From positions 1 through 64,000 of the forward strand of contig QYQL01000017.1 in the NCBI GenBank assembly GCA_007280915.1: a DNA stretch of 64,000 nt, read 5' to 3'. A model generated the notes under the pieces. That model did not search any database. It was not told the origin of the DNA and saw only the letters and a program-made list of their open reading frames with translations. The position numbers and the translations under genes are program-made. Below are positions 26,133 to 35,069 of the stretch, one piece after another. This DNA comes from Verrucomicrobiaceae bacterium. GTDB taxonomy: Bacteria; Verrucomicrobiota; Verrucomicrobiia; Chthoniobacterales; Terrimicrobiaceae. The first letter of the stretch is position 1. Each line of letters begins with the position of its first letter.

Positions 26133-28145
26133 TCAAAAGGGGCTTTCTTCTCCCCGACTCGCAGACGGCAAGCCCACATCCCACGTTTCCATGAGATCCT
26201 CCGGAAGTTCGGAGAGAAAACGCGACGGACGCTGGAAGTTGTCGCCGTATCCCGCGTTGAGGCGGAGTTCCGGATAGGTCAGGTAGAGGTCGTCCTTGCA
26301 GCGGGTGATCCCGACATAGAACAGCCGTCGCTCCTCCTCAATGGCCTCAGGACTCTCCAGGCTTCGCGCACTGGGAAACATGCCGTCGGCCAGCCAGATG
26401 AGAAAAACGACCTTCCATTCCAGCCCCTTTGCCTGATGCAGCGTGGAGAGCGTGATTTTTTCGGAGTCCGCCTCGCCGGCAAAGGCATCCGCCGTCTCAA
26501 CTCCGCCAAGGAGGGCGAGTTGCGAAAGAAATTCCGCAGTCGAGTCGAACTGTCCGGCGAATCCCGCCAGCGTCGCGAGATCCTCGCGCCGCGCGTCAAA
26601 GTTCGCGAACTTCGTCTTCATGTAGTCCTCGTAGATGGCAAAGAGCACGCATTCCATCATGGCAGCAGGCGGCAGCGGGCCGGGCGCAGGCACGAGGTCG
26701 GAGACCGTATGGACGAGCTGCGCCCAGGTTTTCGCGGACTTGGCGGGGACTTTGAGCTTCAGGAGACCGGAAAAATCAGCGCCGCCCGCGAGAGCCGCGG
26801 ACGTCTGCGACCAGAGGGTTTCGGAGGTCTTGTTCCCGATGCCGGGCAGAAGGCGGACCATGCGCTTGAAGGCGACTTCGTCGCGCGGATTCGTCGCAAA
26901 TTTCATGAATGCGGCGACGTCCTTGACGTGGGCCTGCTCGAAAAACCGGAGCCCGCTCGTGATCGAAAACGGTATCCCCCGGCGGGTGAATTCCATCTGA
27001 ATTTCCATCGAGTGGTAGTGCGCGCGATAGAGGACCGCCATCTCATGAAGCTCGATCCCCTCATCGCGGAGTTCTAAAACGCGCTGGGCGACAAAGGTGG
27101 CCTGTTGGGAATTCGTTTCGAGGCACACGAGAGCCGGACGGACCGGGTGAGACTTGCGGACAGCAGCAAGATTTTTCGGAAACTGGTTCTCGTTTCCGAG
27201 AATCGCAGCATTCGCGAGGTTCAGGACCTCGGGAACGCTGCGGTAGTTGGTCTCAATCTTGTAAACTTTCGCGCCTGCATGCCGCTCCGGAAACCGGAGG
27301 ATGTTCTCGCAGTTCGCCCCGCGCCAGGAATAGATGCTCTGCGCGTCATCGCCGACAACCATGATGCTGCCGTGCTTCGCCGCGAGCAGATCGACAAGTT
27401 CAGCCTGGATCCGGTTCGTATCCTGATATTCATCCACGAGCACGTGGCGGAACTGCTGCTGATACCGTTCCGCAACATCCGGGTTGGTCAGAAGGAGCTC
27501 CAGCGTCTTGCAGAGAAGATCGTCGAAATCCATCGTGTTGGTTTCCTTTTTGCGGGCCTCATACAATCCTTGGACCCTTTCAATTTCGACCTCCAGAGGG
27601 ATGAAGTAGCGGTATTTTTCCCCGAGAACTTTGCGGATTGGGGATCCGGTATTGATCGCGTAGCTGAAGATGTCGCCGAGAACCTCTGCCTTGGGAAACC
27701 GGCGTTCTCCGGAAGAAAGCCCCTCCCGGGCGAGCACGCTGGCAATCAGGTCCTCCTGATCCTCGCGGTCCATGATCGTGAACCCCTGCCGGAATCCGAT
27801 CCGCTCGGCGTGGGAACGAAGGATCCGGTTTCCGATCGAATGGAACGTGCCACCCCAGACTCCCTCGCCGCCGCCCGGAACCAGGGTCCGCACCCGGTCG
27901 AGCATCTCGTGGGCCGCCTTGTTCGTGAAGGTCAGAAGCAGGATGGAGCGCGAAGGAATTCCTTGTGCAAGGAGCCATGCCACACGGTAGGTCAGGGTGC
28001 GCGTCTTTCCGCTCCCGGCACCGGCAATGACCAGAGCGGGCCCCGGCGGCGAAGTCACAGCATCATGCTGCTCGGCATTCAGCTCCGCCGCAAAATCAAT
28101 CGGCGGGACGGTCGGCGAGACATCAAGGGTATAAGCTCTGGCCAC
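26133..28145 (-). CDS. UvrD/PcrA/Rep-type DNA helicase
   Basis: A superfamily 1A 3'-5' helicase of 670 residues for repair, replication restart or recombination. Motifs in order: Q-motif LNAEQHDAV, I AGAGSGKT (41-48), Ia LTFTNKAAHEM, II VDEYQDTN, III GDDAQSIYSWRGA, IV NYRS, V TLHQAKGLEWKVVFL and VI YVGITRCKD. The length is a little short of PcrA (about 720-750), with a reduced C-terminal tail. It starts three bases after the carboxypeptidase gene. Whether it is the main UvrD or a paralogue cannot be decided from the window. Confidence 0.95.
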   Translation of the reverse strand: MARAYTLDVSPTVPPIDFAAELNAEQHDAVTSPPGPALVIAGAGSGKTRTLTYRVAWLLAQGIPSRSILLLTFTNKAAHEMLDRVRTLVPGGGEGVWGGTFHSIGNRILRSHAERIGFRQGFTIMDREDQEDLIASVLAREGLSSGERRFPKAEVLGDIFSYAINTGSPIRKVLGEKYRYFIPLEVEIERVQGLYEARKKETNTMDFDDLLCKTLELLLTNPDVAERYQQQFRHVLVDEYQDTNRIQAELVDLLAAKHGSIMVVGDDAQSIYSWRGANCENILRFPERHAGAKVYKIETNYRSVPEVLNLANAAILGNENQFPKNLAAVRKSHPVRPALVCLETNSQQATFVAQRVLELRDEGIELHEMAVLYRAHYHSMEIQMEFTRRGIPFSITSGLRFFEQAHVKDVAAFMKFATNPRDEVAFKRMVRLLPGIGNKTSETLWSQTSAALAGGADFSGLLKLKVPAKSAKTWAQLVHTVSDLVPAPGPLPPAAMMECVLFAIYEDYMKTKFANFDARREDLATLAGFAGQFDSTAEFLSQLALLGGVETADAFAGEADSEKITLSTLHQAKGLEWKVVFLIWLADGMFPSARSLESPEAIEEERRLFYVGITRCKDDLYLTYPELRLNAGYGDNFQRPSRFLSELPEDLMETWDVGLPSASRGEESPF

Positions 28146-28148
28146 GCG

Positions 28149-28982
28149 TCACTCGGCTCCGGGGATCCGGAATTTTTCCATGGTCTCCGGGGACATTCCC
28201 AGTCCGTAGGCCAGGAGATTCACCGACTCGTTCCAAATCCGGGATTTACTGTCCCCCAGAACGATGGCGATAACATCCTTCCCGTTGTAGGAACCGCTGG
28301 AGATCAGGCAATGCCCGGCCTTTTCGGTATACCCGGTCTTCATGCCGTTGCAGAAGGAATAGTAACGCAGCACGCGGTTGGTATTTTTCCATGTGGTCGT
28401 TTTCCCCGAGTTGTAACGGAATGTGTAGAAGCGGCTCCTGATGATCTCCCGCAGGACAGGGTCGCGGTAGACCGCTCTCGCCACGCGGGCCATGTCCCGC
28501 GCGCTCGAATACTGGCCGTCGGCAGGCAGGCCGTTCGGATTCATAAAATTCGAGGAGTAGCCGCCGAGCGAGCGCATCGTGGAATTCATCCGGCCCGCAA
28601 AATCGGCGACGCTGCCGGCATTATCGCGGGCGAGGGCGCGGGCGGCGTCGTTGCCGCTGTGGACCAGCAACCCGTGCAGGAGCTGCGACCTGCTGTATTG
28701 CTGTCCGGGCCGGACATCGAGTTTGGTGGGTTCGCAGTTGGTATCCACCTCCTTGATTGTGACCATCTGCGACAGGTCACCCGCATTGGCGACAATGTAG
28801 GCCGTGAGAAGCTTCTGCGTGCTGGCGACCGGCCGCTTCTCATCCTCGTTCTTCTTCAAGATCACCCGCCCGCTGTTGGCGTCGAACAGGATCGCGGAAT
28901 GCGCGGTGATAACCGGCGGCTCGACGGCTGTCAGCGTTCCGGCGGCAAAAAAAACAGTCAGGATCAGATGAGGAATTTTCAC
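28149..28982 (-). CDS. D-alanyl-D-alanine carboxypeptidase (PBP5-type)
   Basis: Removes the terminal D-Ala from peptidoglycan pentapeptides in the periplasm. 277 residues from a GTG at 28982, giving a signal peptide (VKIPHLILTVFFAAGTLTAV). The serine-protease S11 motifs are complete: STQK (54-57) with nucleophile Ser and Lys, SGN (109-111), and KTG (215-217). The catalytic domain only is present, without the PBP5 C-terminal anchor. It follows the TPR gene by ten bases and precedes the helicase by three. Confidence 0.93.
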   Translation of the reverse strand: MKIPHLILTVFFAAGTLTAVEPPVITAHSAILFDANSGRVILKKNEDEKRPVASTQKLLTAYIVANAGDLSQMVTIKEVDTNCEPTKLDVRPGQQYSRSQLLHGLLVHSGNDAARALARDNAGSVADFAGRMNSTMRSLGGYSSNFMNPNGLPADGQYSSARDMARVARAVYRDPVLREIIRSRFYTFRYNSGKTTTWKNTNRVLRYYSFCNGMKTGYTEKAGHCLISSGSYNGKDVIAIVLGDSKSRIWNESVNLLAYGLGMSPETMEKFRIPGAE

Positions 28983-28992
28983 GGGCGGGACC

Positions 28993-29751
28993 CTACCTGT
29001 TTGCGGGCTCGGATTTAAGCACTTTCTCAATGGCCGTGTCTTTTTCCGCTCCGAGCTCGATCGCGCGGTAGTAGTGCCGCCGGGCCAGTTCGATCGCAGG
29101 GGGCTTCTCCTCCAGATAGAACACGGCGAGATTGTATTGCGCGTCGGCGTAGGTCGGATCGAGTTCGACAGAGCGTCGCAGTTCGGACTGCGCTCCGTCG
29201 ATCCAGCCCTTCCGGCCGATGACGACCCCCAGGTAGTTTCTCGCACGCGGATTCCGGGGATCCTGCAAAACCGCCTGTGCAAGGGCGGCCAGCGCGTCGT
29301 CGAACTTCTCCTGGTCCATATAAATCATTCCCAGGGTCAGCCATGCTGCCGGATTTTCGAGACGGAGGGAAACCGCCTTTTTCAGAAGCTCCTCCGCACG
29401 CAGAGTGTTCCCGGAATAGAATTCAACAAGACCGAGATTCACAAGACCGACGAGACTGTCCGGCACGAGGGAAAGAACTTGCTCAAACGCCTTTCGCGCA
29501 CCGGGGTAGTCTTTGCGCAGGAAGGCGGCGTTGCCTTGGTTCGCAGCCTCGCGCGCCACCTCCGGGACAAATGCACCCTCCTTTTTCCTGTCTTCGGCTT
29601 GAAGGGTCATGGACAGGAGAAAGACCACCGCAACGACCACAAGCAGTGTTGCCAGGAAAAGCGTCTCAGGCTTTCGCGCCTGTGAACCGGCTTCAACACA
29701 GGCGGAACGCCTGGGCTCCCTGCCACGGCCTGTCGTCACTTTTCCGCTCAT
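28993..29751 (-). CDS. Membrane-anchored TPR protein
   Basis: 252 residues. A cytoplasmic basic tail is followed by one TM helix at about 31-51 (LFLATLLVVVAVVFLLSMTLQ-like), then five or so tetratricopeptide units, for example AFLRKDYPGARKAFEQVLSLVP and PAAWLTLGMIYMDQEKFDDALAALAQAV. It probably acts as a scaffold at the membrane. The ATG overlaps the stop of proC (ATGA), and the D,D-carboxypeptidase gene lies ten bases downstream, which hints at an envelope role. Confidence 0.8.
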   Translation of the reverse strand: MSGKVTTGRGREPRRSACVEAGSQARKPETLFLATLLVVVAVVFLLSMTLQAEDRKKEGAFVPEVAREAANQGNAAFLRKDYPGARKAFEQVLSLVPDSLVGLVNLGLVEFYSGNTLRAEELLKKAVSLRLENPAAWLTLGMIYMDQEKFDDALAALAQAVLQDPRNPRARNYLGVVIGRKGWIDGAQSELRRSVELDPTYADAQYNLAVFYLEEKPPAIELARRHYYRAIELGAEKDTAIEKVLKSEPANR

Positions 29752-30545
29752 TCGCCGGAGAGTTCCCTGGACCTTTGGGTCGCTGCGCTCACCGCCTCGA
29801 TGATGGCGCTGCGAACTCCCCGCGTCTCGAGTTCCCTCAGCCCCGCCATCGTCGTGCCGGCCGGGCTGGTGACCATCTCGCGAAGGACGGCCGGATGCTC
29901 GGATGTTTCGGCCAGCATTTCAGCCGCACCGATCACGGTCTGCACCGCCAGATCAAGGGCCAGCTTGCGGGGAAGCCCGCAGGCGACTCCTCCATCGGAC
30001 ATGGCCTCGATCACGAGATAAATATACGCGGGACCGCTCCCGCTCAGCCCGGTCACCGCATTCAACATTTTTTCCTGGACGGGGAAAACCGCTCCGATAC
30101 CCGCAAACACGGCCTCCGCCACCTCGACATCGGCGGGGGTCACGTTATCCGAGCAGGCATAGGCGGTGGCCGCACGACCGACCATCGCCGCCGTATTCGG
30201 CATGGCCCTGATCACCCGGCATCCATTCACCCGTTTTGCCAGGGAGGAGATCGATACTCCCGCCACGATGGAAACAATGAGCTTGTTCTCCAAGGCAGCC
30301 CCCGCCTGCTCGACCGCGCCGGCGACATCCGCCGGCTTCATGCAAAAGAGAACGGCCGGAGCAAAGGCCGCAGCTTCCGCATTCGAAGCAGACACATTCA
30401 CGGAGGTCTCATCCTTCAATTTCCGGAGGAGCGCCGGCTCGGGGCAGGCGGCAATAATATCCGAGGGGCCGCAGACTTTGGCGCGCAGCATTCCCCGGAT
30501 GATTGCTGAGGCCATTTTGCCCGCTCCCAAAAACGCAAATTTCAT
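29748..30545 (-). CDS. proC: Pyrroline-5-carboxylate reductase
   Basis: Last step of proline synthesis: reduces pyrroline-5-carboxylate with NAD(P)H in the cytoplasm. 265 residues from the ATG at 30545. The Rossmann start FLGAGKMASAIIRGML and the family block GLSGSGPAYIYLVIEAMSDG, then the C-terminal VTSPAGTTMAGL, are unmistakable. It heads a minus-strand operon with the TPR, carboxypeptidase and helicase genes, and is divergent from the HIT gene with 77 bases between. Confidence 0.95.
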   Translation of the reverse strand: MKFAFLGAGKMASAIIRGMLRAKVCGPSDIIAACPEPALLRKLKDETSVNVSASNAEAAAFAPAVLFCMKPADVAGAVEQAGAALENKLIVSIVAGVSISSLAKRVNGCRVIRAMPNTAAMVGRAATAYACSDNVTPADVEVAEAVFAGIGAVFPVQEKMLNAVTGLSGSGPAYIYLVIEAMSDGGVACGLPRKLALDLAVQTVIGAAEMLAETSEHPAVLREMVTSPAGTTMAGLRELETRGVRSAIIEAVSAATQRSRELSGE

Positions 30546-30622
30546 GGCGGGGAGCCTAGCACCGGATTCGGATGCGTGCGAGCGCCGATTTTCGAGTCGC
30601 ATGCGCTGGTTCCTTGTCCATA

Positions 30623-31147
30623 ATGCTGCGAATGGAAGAGAATTTTCCGAAAGGCCACGTTGAATCACTTTGGGCCCCCTGGCGGGTGGAGTATTTTCGA
30701 GCCGAACACCGGACAGGTTGGGATTTTTTGACCGAGGCGGCCCGGACCGACGACGATGCGGCCCACCTCGTCGTCACCCGCAGGAAGTCGAGTTTCCTCA
30801 TCATGAACAAATACCCGTATTCCGCCGGACACCTGATGGCGGTGCCCTATCGGAAGACCGACAGGATGGCAGACCTCACCGGAGATGAGGTTCTTGAATT
30901 GTGGGATCTCTCCATCCATGCGCAGAGGCTTCTCGAGAAGGCCGTCCTGGCACAGGGGTTCAACCTTGGTTGGAACCTCGGCCGTGCCGCAGGCGCCGGA
31001 GTGGAGGGGCACATCCATATTCACATCGTCCCGCGCTGGGCCGGCGACTCGAACTTCATTGCCACCATCGGCGGAACGCGCGTCATCCCGGAGGCACTCC
31101 AACCGCTCTACGATCGCCTCGTTGCCATCCAGCAGGAACTTTCGTGA
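30623..31147 (+). CDS. HIT-family hydrolase/phosphorylase
   Basis: 174 residues from the ATG at 30623 (a second ATG three codons later is also possible). The histidine triad is EGHIHIHIVPRW with His at 130, 132 and 134. The N-terminal part (LWAPWRVEYF) and the central GHLMAVPYRK fit the branch related to Ap4A phosphorylase and Fhit-like enzymes that cleave dinucleoside polyphosphates. Substrate not certain. Its stop overlaps the GTG start of avtA. Confidence 0.88.
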   Translation: MLRMEENFPKGHVESLWAPWRVEYFRAEHRTGWDFLTEAARTDDDAAHLVVTRRKSSFLIMNKYPYSAGHLMAVPYRKTDRMADLTGDEVLELWDLSIHAQRLLEKAVLAQGFNLGWNLGRAAGAGVEGHIHIHIVPRWAGDSNFIATIGGTRVIPEALQPLYDRLVAIQQELS

Positions 31148-32394
31148 ATTTATCAAAACTCGGCCAACTTCTGTCCGGCGGCAGCGGGATCGAGCAACTG
31201 ATGGACGATCTCGGCCATGCCCTCGCAGCTTCGGGCTCCTCGCCCCACATGCTCGGCGGCGGCAATCCGGCGCACATCCCGGAGATGGAAAAAATCTGGG
31301 CCGGGCGCATGAAGGAAATCACAGACGATCCGGCAACCCTCCGACGCACGCTGGCGATCTACGATCCTCCGCGCGGAAACCCCGGGGTCCTGGAAGCGCT
31401 GGCCTCACTGTTAAAATCCGAATACGGCTGGCCGGTCGGCCCCGAAAATATCGCAGTCACTCCCGGCGGACAAACCGCGTTCTTTTTTCTTTTCAATCTC
31501 TTCGGCGGACGCCGACCCGACGGCACTCCGGGAAAAATCCTCTTCCCTCTGATGCCGGAATACATCGGCTACGCAAATCAGGCCCTTGAGCCGGACATGT
31601 TCACCTCCCTGAGGCCAGCTATCGAGCGGACGGGTTCCCACTCGTTCAAATATCACCTCGACTTCAGCCGGCTCAACCCGGGCCCCGAAGTCGCCGCAAT
31701 GTGCGTCTCGCGCCCGACCAATCCGAGCGGAAATCTGATCCCGGATGCGGAAATGCAGCGGCTGGCGGAAATTGCCGCGCAGCGGGGAATCCCGCTCATC
31801 ATCGACAACGCCTACGGCTGGCCGTTCCCGGGAATCGTTTTCGGCGACGCGAAGCCGATCTGGACCGAGCGGACAGTCCACGTGATGAGCCTCTCAAAGT
31901 TCGGGCTGCCAGGCACGCGGACCGCATTTGTTGTCGGCCCTCCGGAAGTCGCCGCCGCCATTTCTTCGATGATGGCGGTCACGGGTCTGGCAAACGGCAA
32001 CTTCGGCCAGGCGATCGCGGGCCCTCTGATCGAAAGTGGAGAGGTCCTCCGTCTGAGCCGGGATGTGATCAGGCCGTATTACCAGCGGAAACGGGATGCC
32101 GCGCTTGAGGCGGTTGCGGAGTTTTTTCCGGACAGCCTCCCCTACGCGCTTCACCGGAGCGAGGGAGCCATGTTCCTGTGGATCTGGATCGAAAATTCAC
32201 GCCGTTCTTCCAGGGAACTCTACGAAACTCTCAAAACGCGCGGAGTTCTCGTCGTTCCGGGGGAATATTTTTTCTTCGGGGAGCCTAGTGATGAATGGCG
32301 GCACCGCCACGAGTGCCTCCGGGTCTCGTTCGCCATGGGCGAGGACGATGTCCGGGCCGGCCTCAAAATCATCGGCGAGGAAATCGCACGCTAA
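31144..32394 (+). CDS. avtA: Valine--pyruvate aminotransferase
   Basis: A PLP enzyme of fold type I exchanging amino groups between valine and pyruvate (alanine synthesis). 416 residues from the GTG at 31144, translationally coupled to the HIT gene (GTGA). AvtA landmarks: GIEQLMDDLGHAL, MLGGGNPAHIPEM, TPGGQTAFFFLFNLF, RPTNPSGN, IDNAYGWPFPG, and the PLP-binding SLSKFGLPGTR with Lys at 252. Close to the E. coli AvtA pattern over its length. It overlaps the convergent M23 gene by four bases. Confidence 0.92.
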   Translation: MNLSKLGQLLSGGSGIEQLMDDLGHALAASGSSPHMLGGGNPAHIPEMEKIWAGRMKEITDDPATLRRTLAIYDPPRGNPGVLEALASLLKSEYGWPVGPENIAVTPGGQTAFFFLFNLFGGRRPDGTPGKILFPLMPEYIGYANQALEPDMFTSLRPAIERTGSHSFKYHLDFSRLNPGPEVAAMCVSRPTNPSGNLIPDAEMQRLAEIAAQRGIPLIIDNAYGWPFPGIVFGDAKPIWTERTVHVMSLSKFGLPGTRTAFVVGPPEVAAAISSMMAVTGLANGNFGQAIAGPLIESGEVLRLSRDVIRPYYQRKRDAALEAVAEFFPDSLPYALHRSEGAMFLWIWIENSRRSSRELYETLKTRGVLVVPGEYFFFGEPSDEWRHRHECLRVSFAMGEDDVRAGLKIIGEEIAR

Positions 32395-33134
32395 AGCCCG
32401 AGGTCTTCGAACCGGTTGACCCGGAAATCCTTCCTGGGTGCCGCCGGGGATTTCATCGGCGACGGCTTTGCATTGGGAGACTTGCGCATTGAGGATTCGT
32501 CGGTCGGTGCGGATGTAATGGTTCCTGTGTTGTAGGTGTTGATGACAATCATCGCGCTGCGCCCCCCGCCAGGAAGCTTCCGGTGGGATGAGATGAACAC
32601 ACTCGGTTTGAAATAGTTCACGAGATCCCGCGGAAATGCGGACCGGTTGATTCCGATGTAAAGGTTCTTGCGGATCTCGAAATGCAGGTGGGCGACATAC
32701 ATCCCGCGGTTCGTGCCAATCGTCCCCACCTGCTGGCCCCGGGTCACCTGCTGACCCTCCCGGACCAAGATTCTGTCGAGATGGGCATACATAGAATCCA
32801 CGGTATTCAGGGTGCCGTTCTCCATGTAGACATGCCGGATCAAAACGACGTTCCCCCACCCCATCCGCGCATCCCTCGCGAACGTCACATATCCGTGCCC
32901 GATCGCATAAACCGGCGCTCCGAGGTCGCTGCCTCCCCCGCCCAATCCGTTCCAATCCTCCCCGGGATGATAGGAAAGGAATCCGCGTGATTTGTAGTAT
33001 CCATCGGCATCGGGCTTTCCGACCGGCTCGTCGAACCCGTCCGCCACGCGGGTCCGGATCTGGTCCGCCCGTGGAGCGGCAGAAAGCAGCGCGGCGAAAA
33101 GGAACATCGCCATCCAGAAAAACCAGCGTCGCAT
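32391..33134 (-). CDS. M23-family metallopeptidase (LytM type)
   Basis: 247 residues, exported (signal MRRWFFWMAMFLFAALLSAAPRA-like, about 1-22). The zinc site of M23 peptidoglycan endopeptidases is seen in H56-x3-D60, H118 (YAHLD) and H149-x-H151 (AHLHFEI). The folding elements GAPVYAIGHGYVTFA and GWGNVVLIRHVY are typical. All active-site residues are present, so it is likely an active cell-wall hydrolase. A basic tail follows the domain. It lies 42 bases downstream of the GH114-like gene on the same strand. Confidence 0.9.
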   Translation of the reverse strand: MRRWFFWMAMFLFAALLSAAPRADQIRTRVADGFDEPVGKPDADGYYKSRGFLSYHPGEDWNGLGGGGSDLGAPVYAIGHGYVTFARDARMGWGNVVLIRHVYMENGTLNTVDSMYAHLDRILVREGQQVTRGQQVGTIGTNRGMYVAHLHFEIRKNLYIGINRSAFPRDLVNYFKPSVFISSHRKLPGGGRSAMIVINTYNTGTITSAPTDESSMRKSPNAKPSPMKSPAAPRKDFRVNRFEDLGL

Positions 33135-33176
33135 GAGTCGTTTAAGTTAGCGGCGGAGGAGGAAATGCGCAACCCC

Positions 33177-34067
33177 TCAGGGCTTCTCCGGAACGATCAC
33201 GTTGAGTTCCCGGACGCTGACATACGGGACAAACCCGATCGCACGGAGTTTTTTGTAGGCGTCCGCGATGCAGGTGCTTTTTTTTGCGTAATCAATCCCG
33301 AAGACCATTTTTCCCGCACGTTTGATGGCGAGCGCATTTTGCCGGTTTTCCTCGCACCATGCCTGCTTCGCTGGCTTGTCATGGGCGATGTAGAAAACCG
33401 ACTCGATGCCGATGCCGTCGATGGCATCGAGATACTTCCGGTTCGGCTTCGGCTCCGCGAATGTCCACGTGTAAAGCTCGGGACAATTTTGCGGGACGAT
33501 CCTGAAGGCCGGGTTCTTTTCCTTTGCGTAACGGGAGATGCGGACAATCAGGTCCACCATCGCATTTGCCCTCTGCTCCAGCATCATGTCCGAACCCGGA
33601 ATCTCCTCGTAGGTTGTGATCATGTCGAGATAGGCACCGTCAAAGCCCGCATCGAGAGCCCGGTCCACACGCCCCTTGACCACCGGCCACCATTTGTCAT
33701 CCCAGAATTTGACATACTGCTCCGTCGGCCACCCGTCCACGCTGCCGGCCTTAAGGTCGACCGGAACCGAACCCCATTCCGGCCTGCCTTCCTCGATGGC
33801 ACCGATCTCGAAATAGGCGAGAACAAGCGTTCCTGATGCCTTGAGCTTTTCGATTTCCTCCCGGGTAAAATAATCACTTCCCCCTTCGCGGGAAAGATCC
33901 ACCACCGCAAGATCGAACCCGGATCCGGCGATCTCATCCAGCTTGCCGTCTTTGTAATCGCAAAGCTGATAAACCCACGTCCGGACGTCGTCCCATGCCT
34001 TCTCTCCGGCCACTGCCAACGGCACCCGAAGCAATATCAGGGCGATGATGAAAGAAATGCACTTCAT
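33177..34067 (-). CDS. GH114-like secreted protein (TM1410-type barrel)
   Basis: 296 residues with a signal peptide (MKCISFIIALILLRVPLAVAG). Family pattern of endo-alpha-1,4-polygalactosaminidase (GH114) and the TM1410 group: WVYQLCDYK, FDLAVVDLSREGG, LVLAYFEIGAIEEGRPEWG, DAGFDGAYLDMITTYEE and DGIGIESVFY. The barrel keeps the conserved acidic residues at the strand ends (VVDLS, YLDM, GIES). The substrate would be galactosamine-rich exopolysaccharide in known members; not proven here. Confidence 0.82.
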   Translation of the reverse strand: MKCISFIIALILLRVPLAVAGEKAWDDVRTWVYQLCDYKDGKLDEIAGSGFDLAVVDLSREGGSDYFTREEIEKLKASGTLVLAYFEIGAIEEGRPEWGSVPVDLKAGSVDGWPTEQYVKFWDDKWWPVVKGRVDRALDAGFDGAYLDMITTYEEIPGSDMMLEQRANAMVDLIVRISRYAKEKNPAFRIVPQNCPELYTWTFAEPKPNRKYLDAIDGIGIESVFYIAHDKPAKQAWCEENRQNALAIKRAGKMVFGIDYAKKSTCIADAYKKLRAIGFVPYVSVRELNVIVPEKP

Positions 34068-34196
34068 GCAGCAGAGGTTACCTCAAAAATCGGATTTTGA
34101 CACCAGGAACCAAGGACCCGACACCGGTCTGGGGAAATTCCCGACGCCTCAGATTTTATTTCCGAACGGCTGTTTTCATTGTAGTGGTTTCGGAAT
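34068..34196. other. dapA leader region
   Basis: Divergent intergenic between the GH114-like gene and dapA. A short inverted repeat, TCAAAAATC and GATTTTGA, lies at about 34084-34101. No riboswitch fold, such as a lysine aptamer, was recognised. A promoter for the dapA-dapB-folK operon is expected here. Confidence 0.35.
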
Positions 34197-35069
34197 ATGT
34201 CATTTGCAGGAACCCATACCGCCCTTGTCACGCCATTCCGCAAGGGCCAGTTTGACGAGGAAGCTTTCCGTGGCCTGATCGAGGAGCAGATCGCCGGAGG
34301 GATCACCGGAATCGTTCCGGTCGGCACCACCGGGGAATCACCAACCCTTGACCATGATGAGCACAACAGGGTGATCCGCACGGCAATCGAAGCCGCGCGG
34401 AGCAGGTGCCGGGTGATCGCCGGCACTGGATCGAATGCCACTTCTGAAGCCATTGCCCTGACAAGGGAAGCCGAGCGCCTCGGTGCTGACGCCGCGCTGC
34501 TGGTCGCGCCATACTACAACAAGCCCTCCCAAGAAGGCCTCTACCGCCACTTCAAAGCGATTTCGGAATCCGTCAAAATTCCTTTGGTTCTTTACAGCAT
34601 TCCCGGACGTTGCGGGATTGAGATCGGCGTGGAGACGGTTGTCCGCCTTGCGCAGGACTGCCCGAACATCCGGGCCATCAAGGAGGCCGGTGGATCCGTG
34701 GAACGTGTCAGCCTGCTTCACGCGGTCCTTCCGCCGGAGTTTGAAATTCTCTCCGGCGACGATTCCCTGACAGTCCCGTTCCTTTCGGTCGGTGCCGTCG
34801 GGGTCATCAGCGTGGCCTCGAATCTCTATCCTGCCGAAGTCTCCCGCATGGTCCGGCTCTGGCTGGACGGGGATACCGCCGGCGCCACCGCGATCCACCG
34901 CCGGTTCTATCCTCTTTTCAAGGACCTCTTTATCGAACCCAACCCGGTTCCGGTCAAATTTGCCCTCTCGCTCCGCGGCACAATCGCGCCCGATGTCCGC
35001 CTGCCGCTCTGTGAAATGTCTGCGGCGAACTGCGACAGGCTGCGCAAGGTTCTGGAGGCACTCAAATGA
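34197..35069 (+). CDS. dapA: 4-hydroxy-tetrahydrodipicolinate synthase
   Basis: Condenses pyruvate with aspartate semialdehyde, the first committed step to diaminopimelate and lysine. 290 residues, standard length. Class I aldolase features: GTTGESPTL with T44/T45, catalytic Tyr at 133 (LVLYSIPGRCG), and the Schiff-base Lys at 162 (IRAIKEAGGS). Cytoplasmic tetramer. Coupled to dapB by ATGA overlap. The product feeds peptidoglycan synthesis as well as lysine. Confidence 0.97.
   Translation: MSFAGTHTALVTPFRKGQFDEEAFRGLIEEQIAGGITGIVPVGTTGESPTLDHDEHNRVIRTAIEAARSRCRVIAGTGSNATSEAIALTREAERLGADAALLVAPYYNKPSQEGLYRHFKAISESVKIPLVLYSIPGRCGIEIGVETVVRLAQDCPNIRAIKEAGGSVERVSLLHAVLPPEFEILSGDDSLTVPFLSVGAVGVISVASNLYPAEVSRMVRLWLDGDTAGATAIHRRFYPLFKDLFIEPNPVPVKFALSLRGTIAPDVRLPLCEMSAANCDRLRKVLEALK

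Noticed and set aside
27105-29018. 637-codon plus-strand frame
   Set aside because: Antisense to the helicase and carboxypeptidase genes, both with intact catalytic motifs.
34068-34196. Lysine riboswitch before dapA
   Set aside because: The region is too short and lacks the aptamer's conserved stems.
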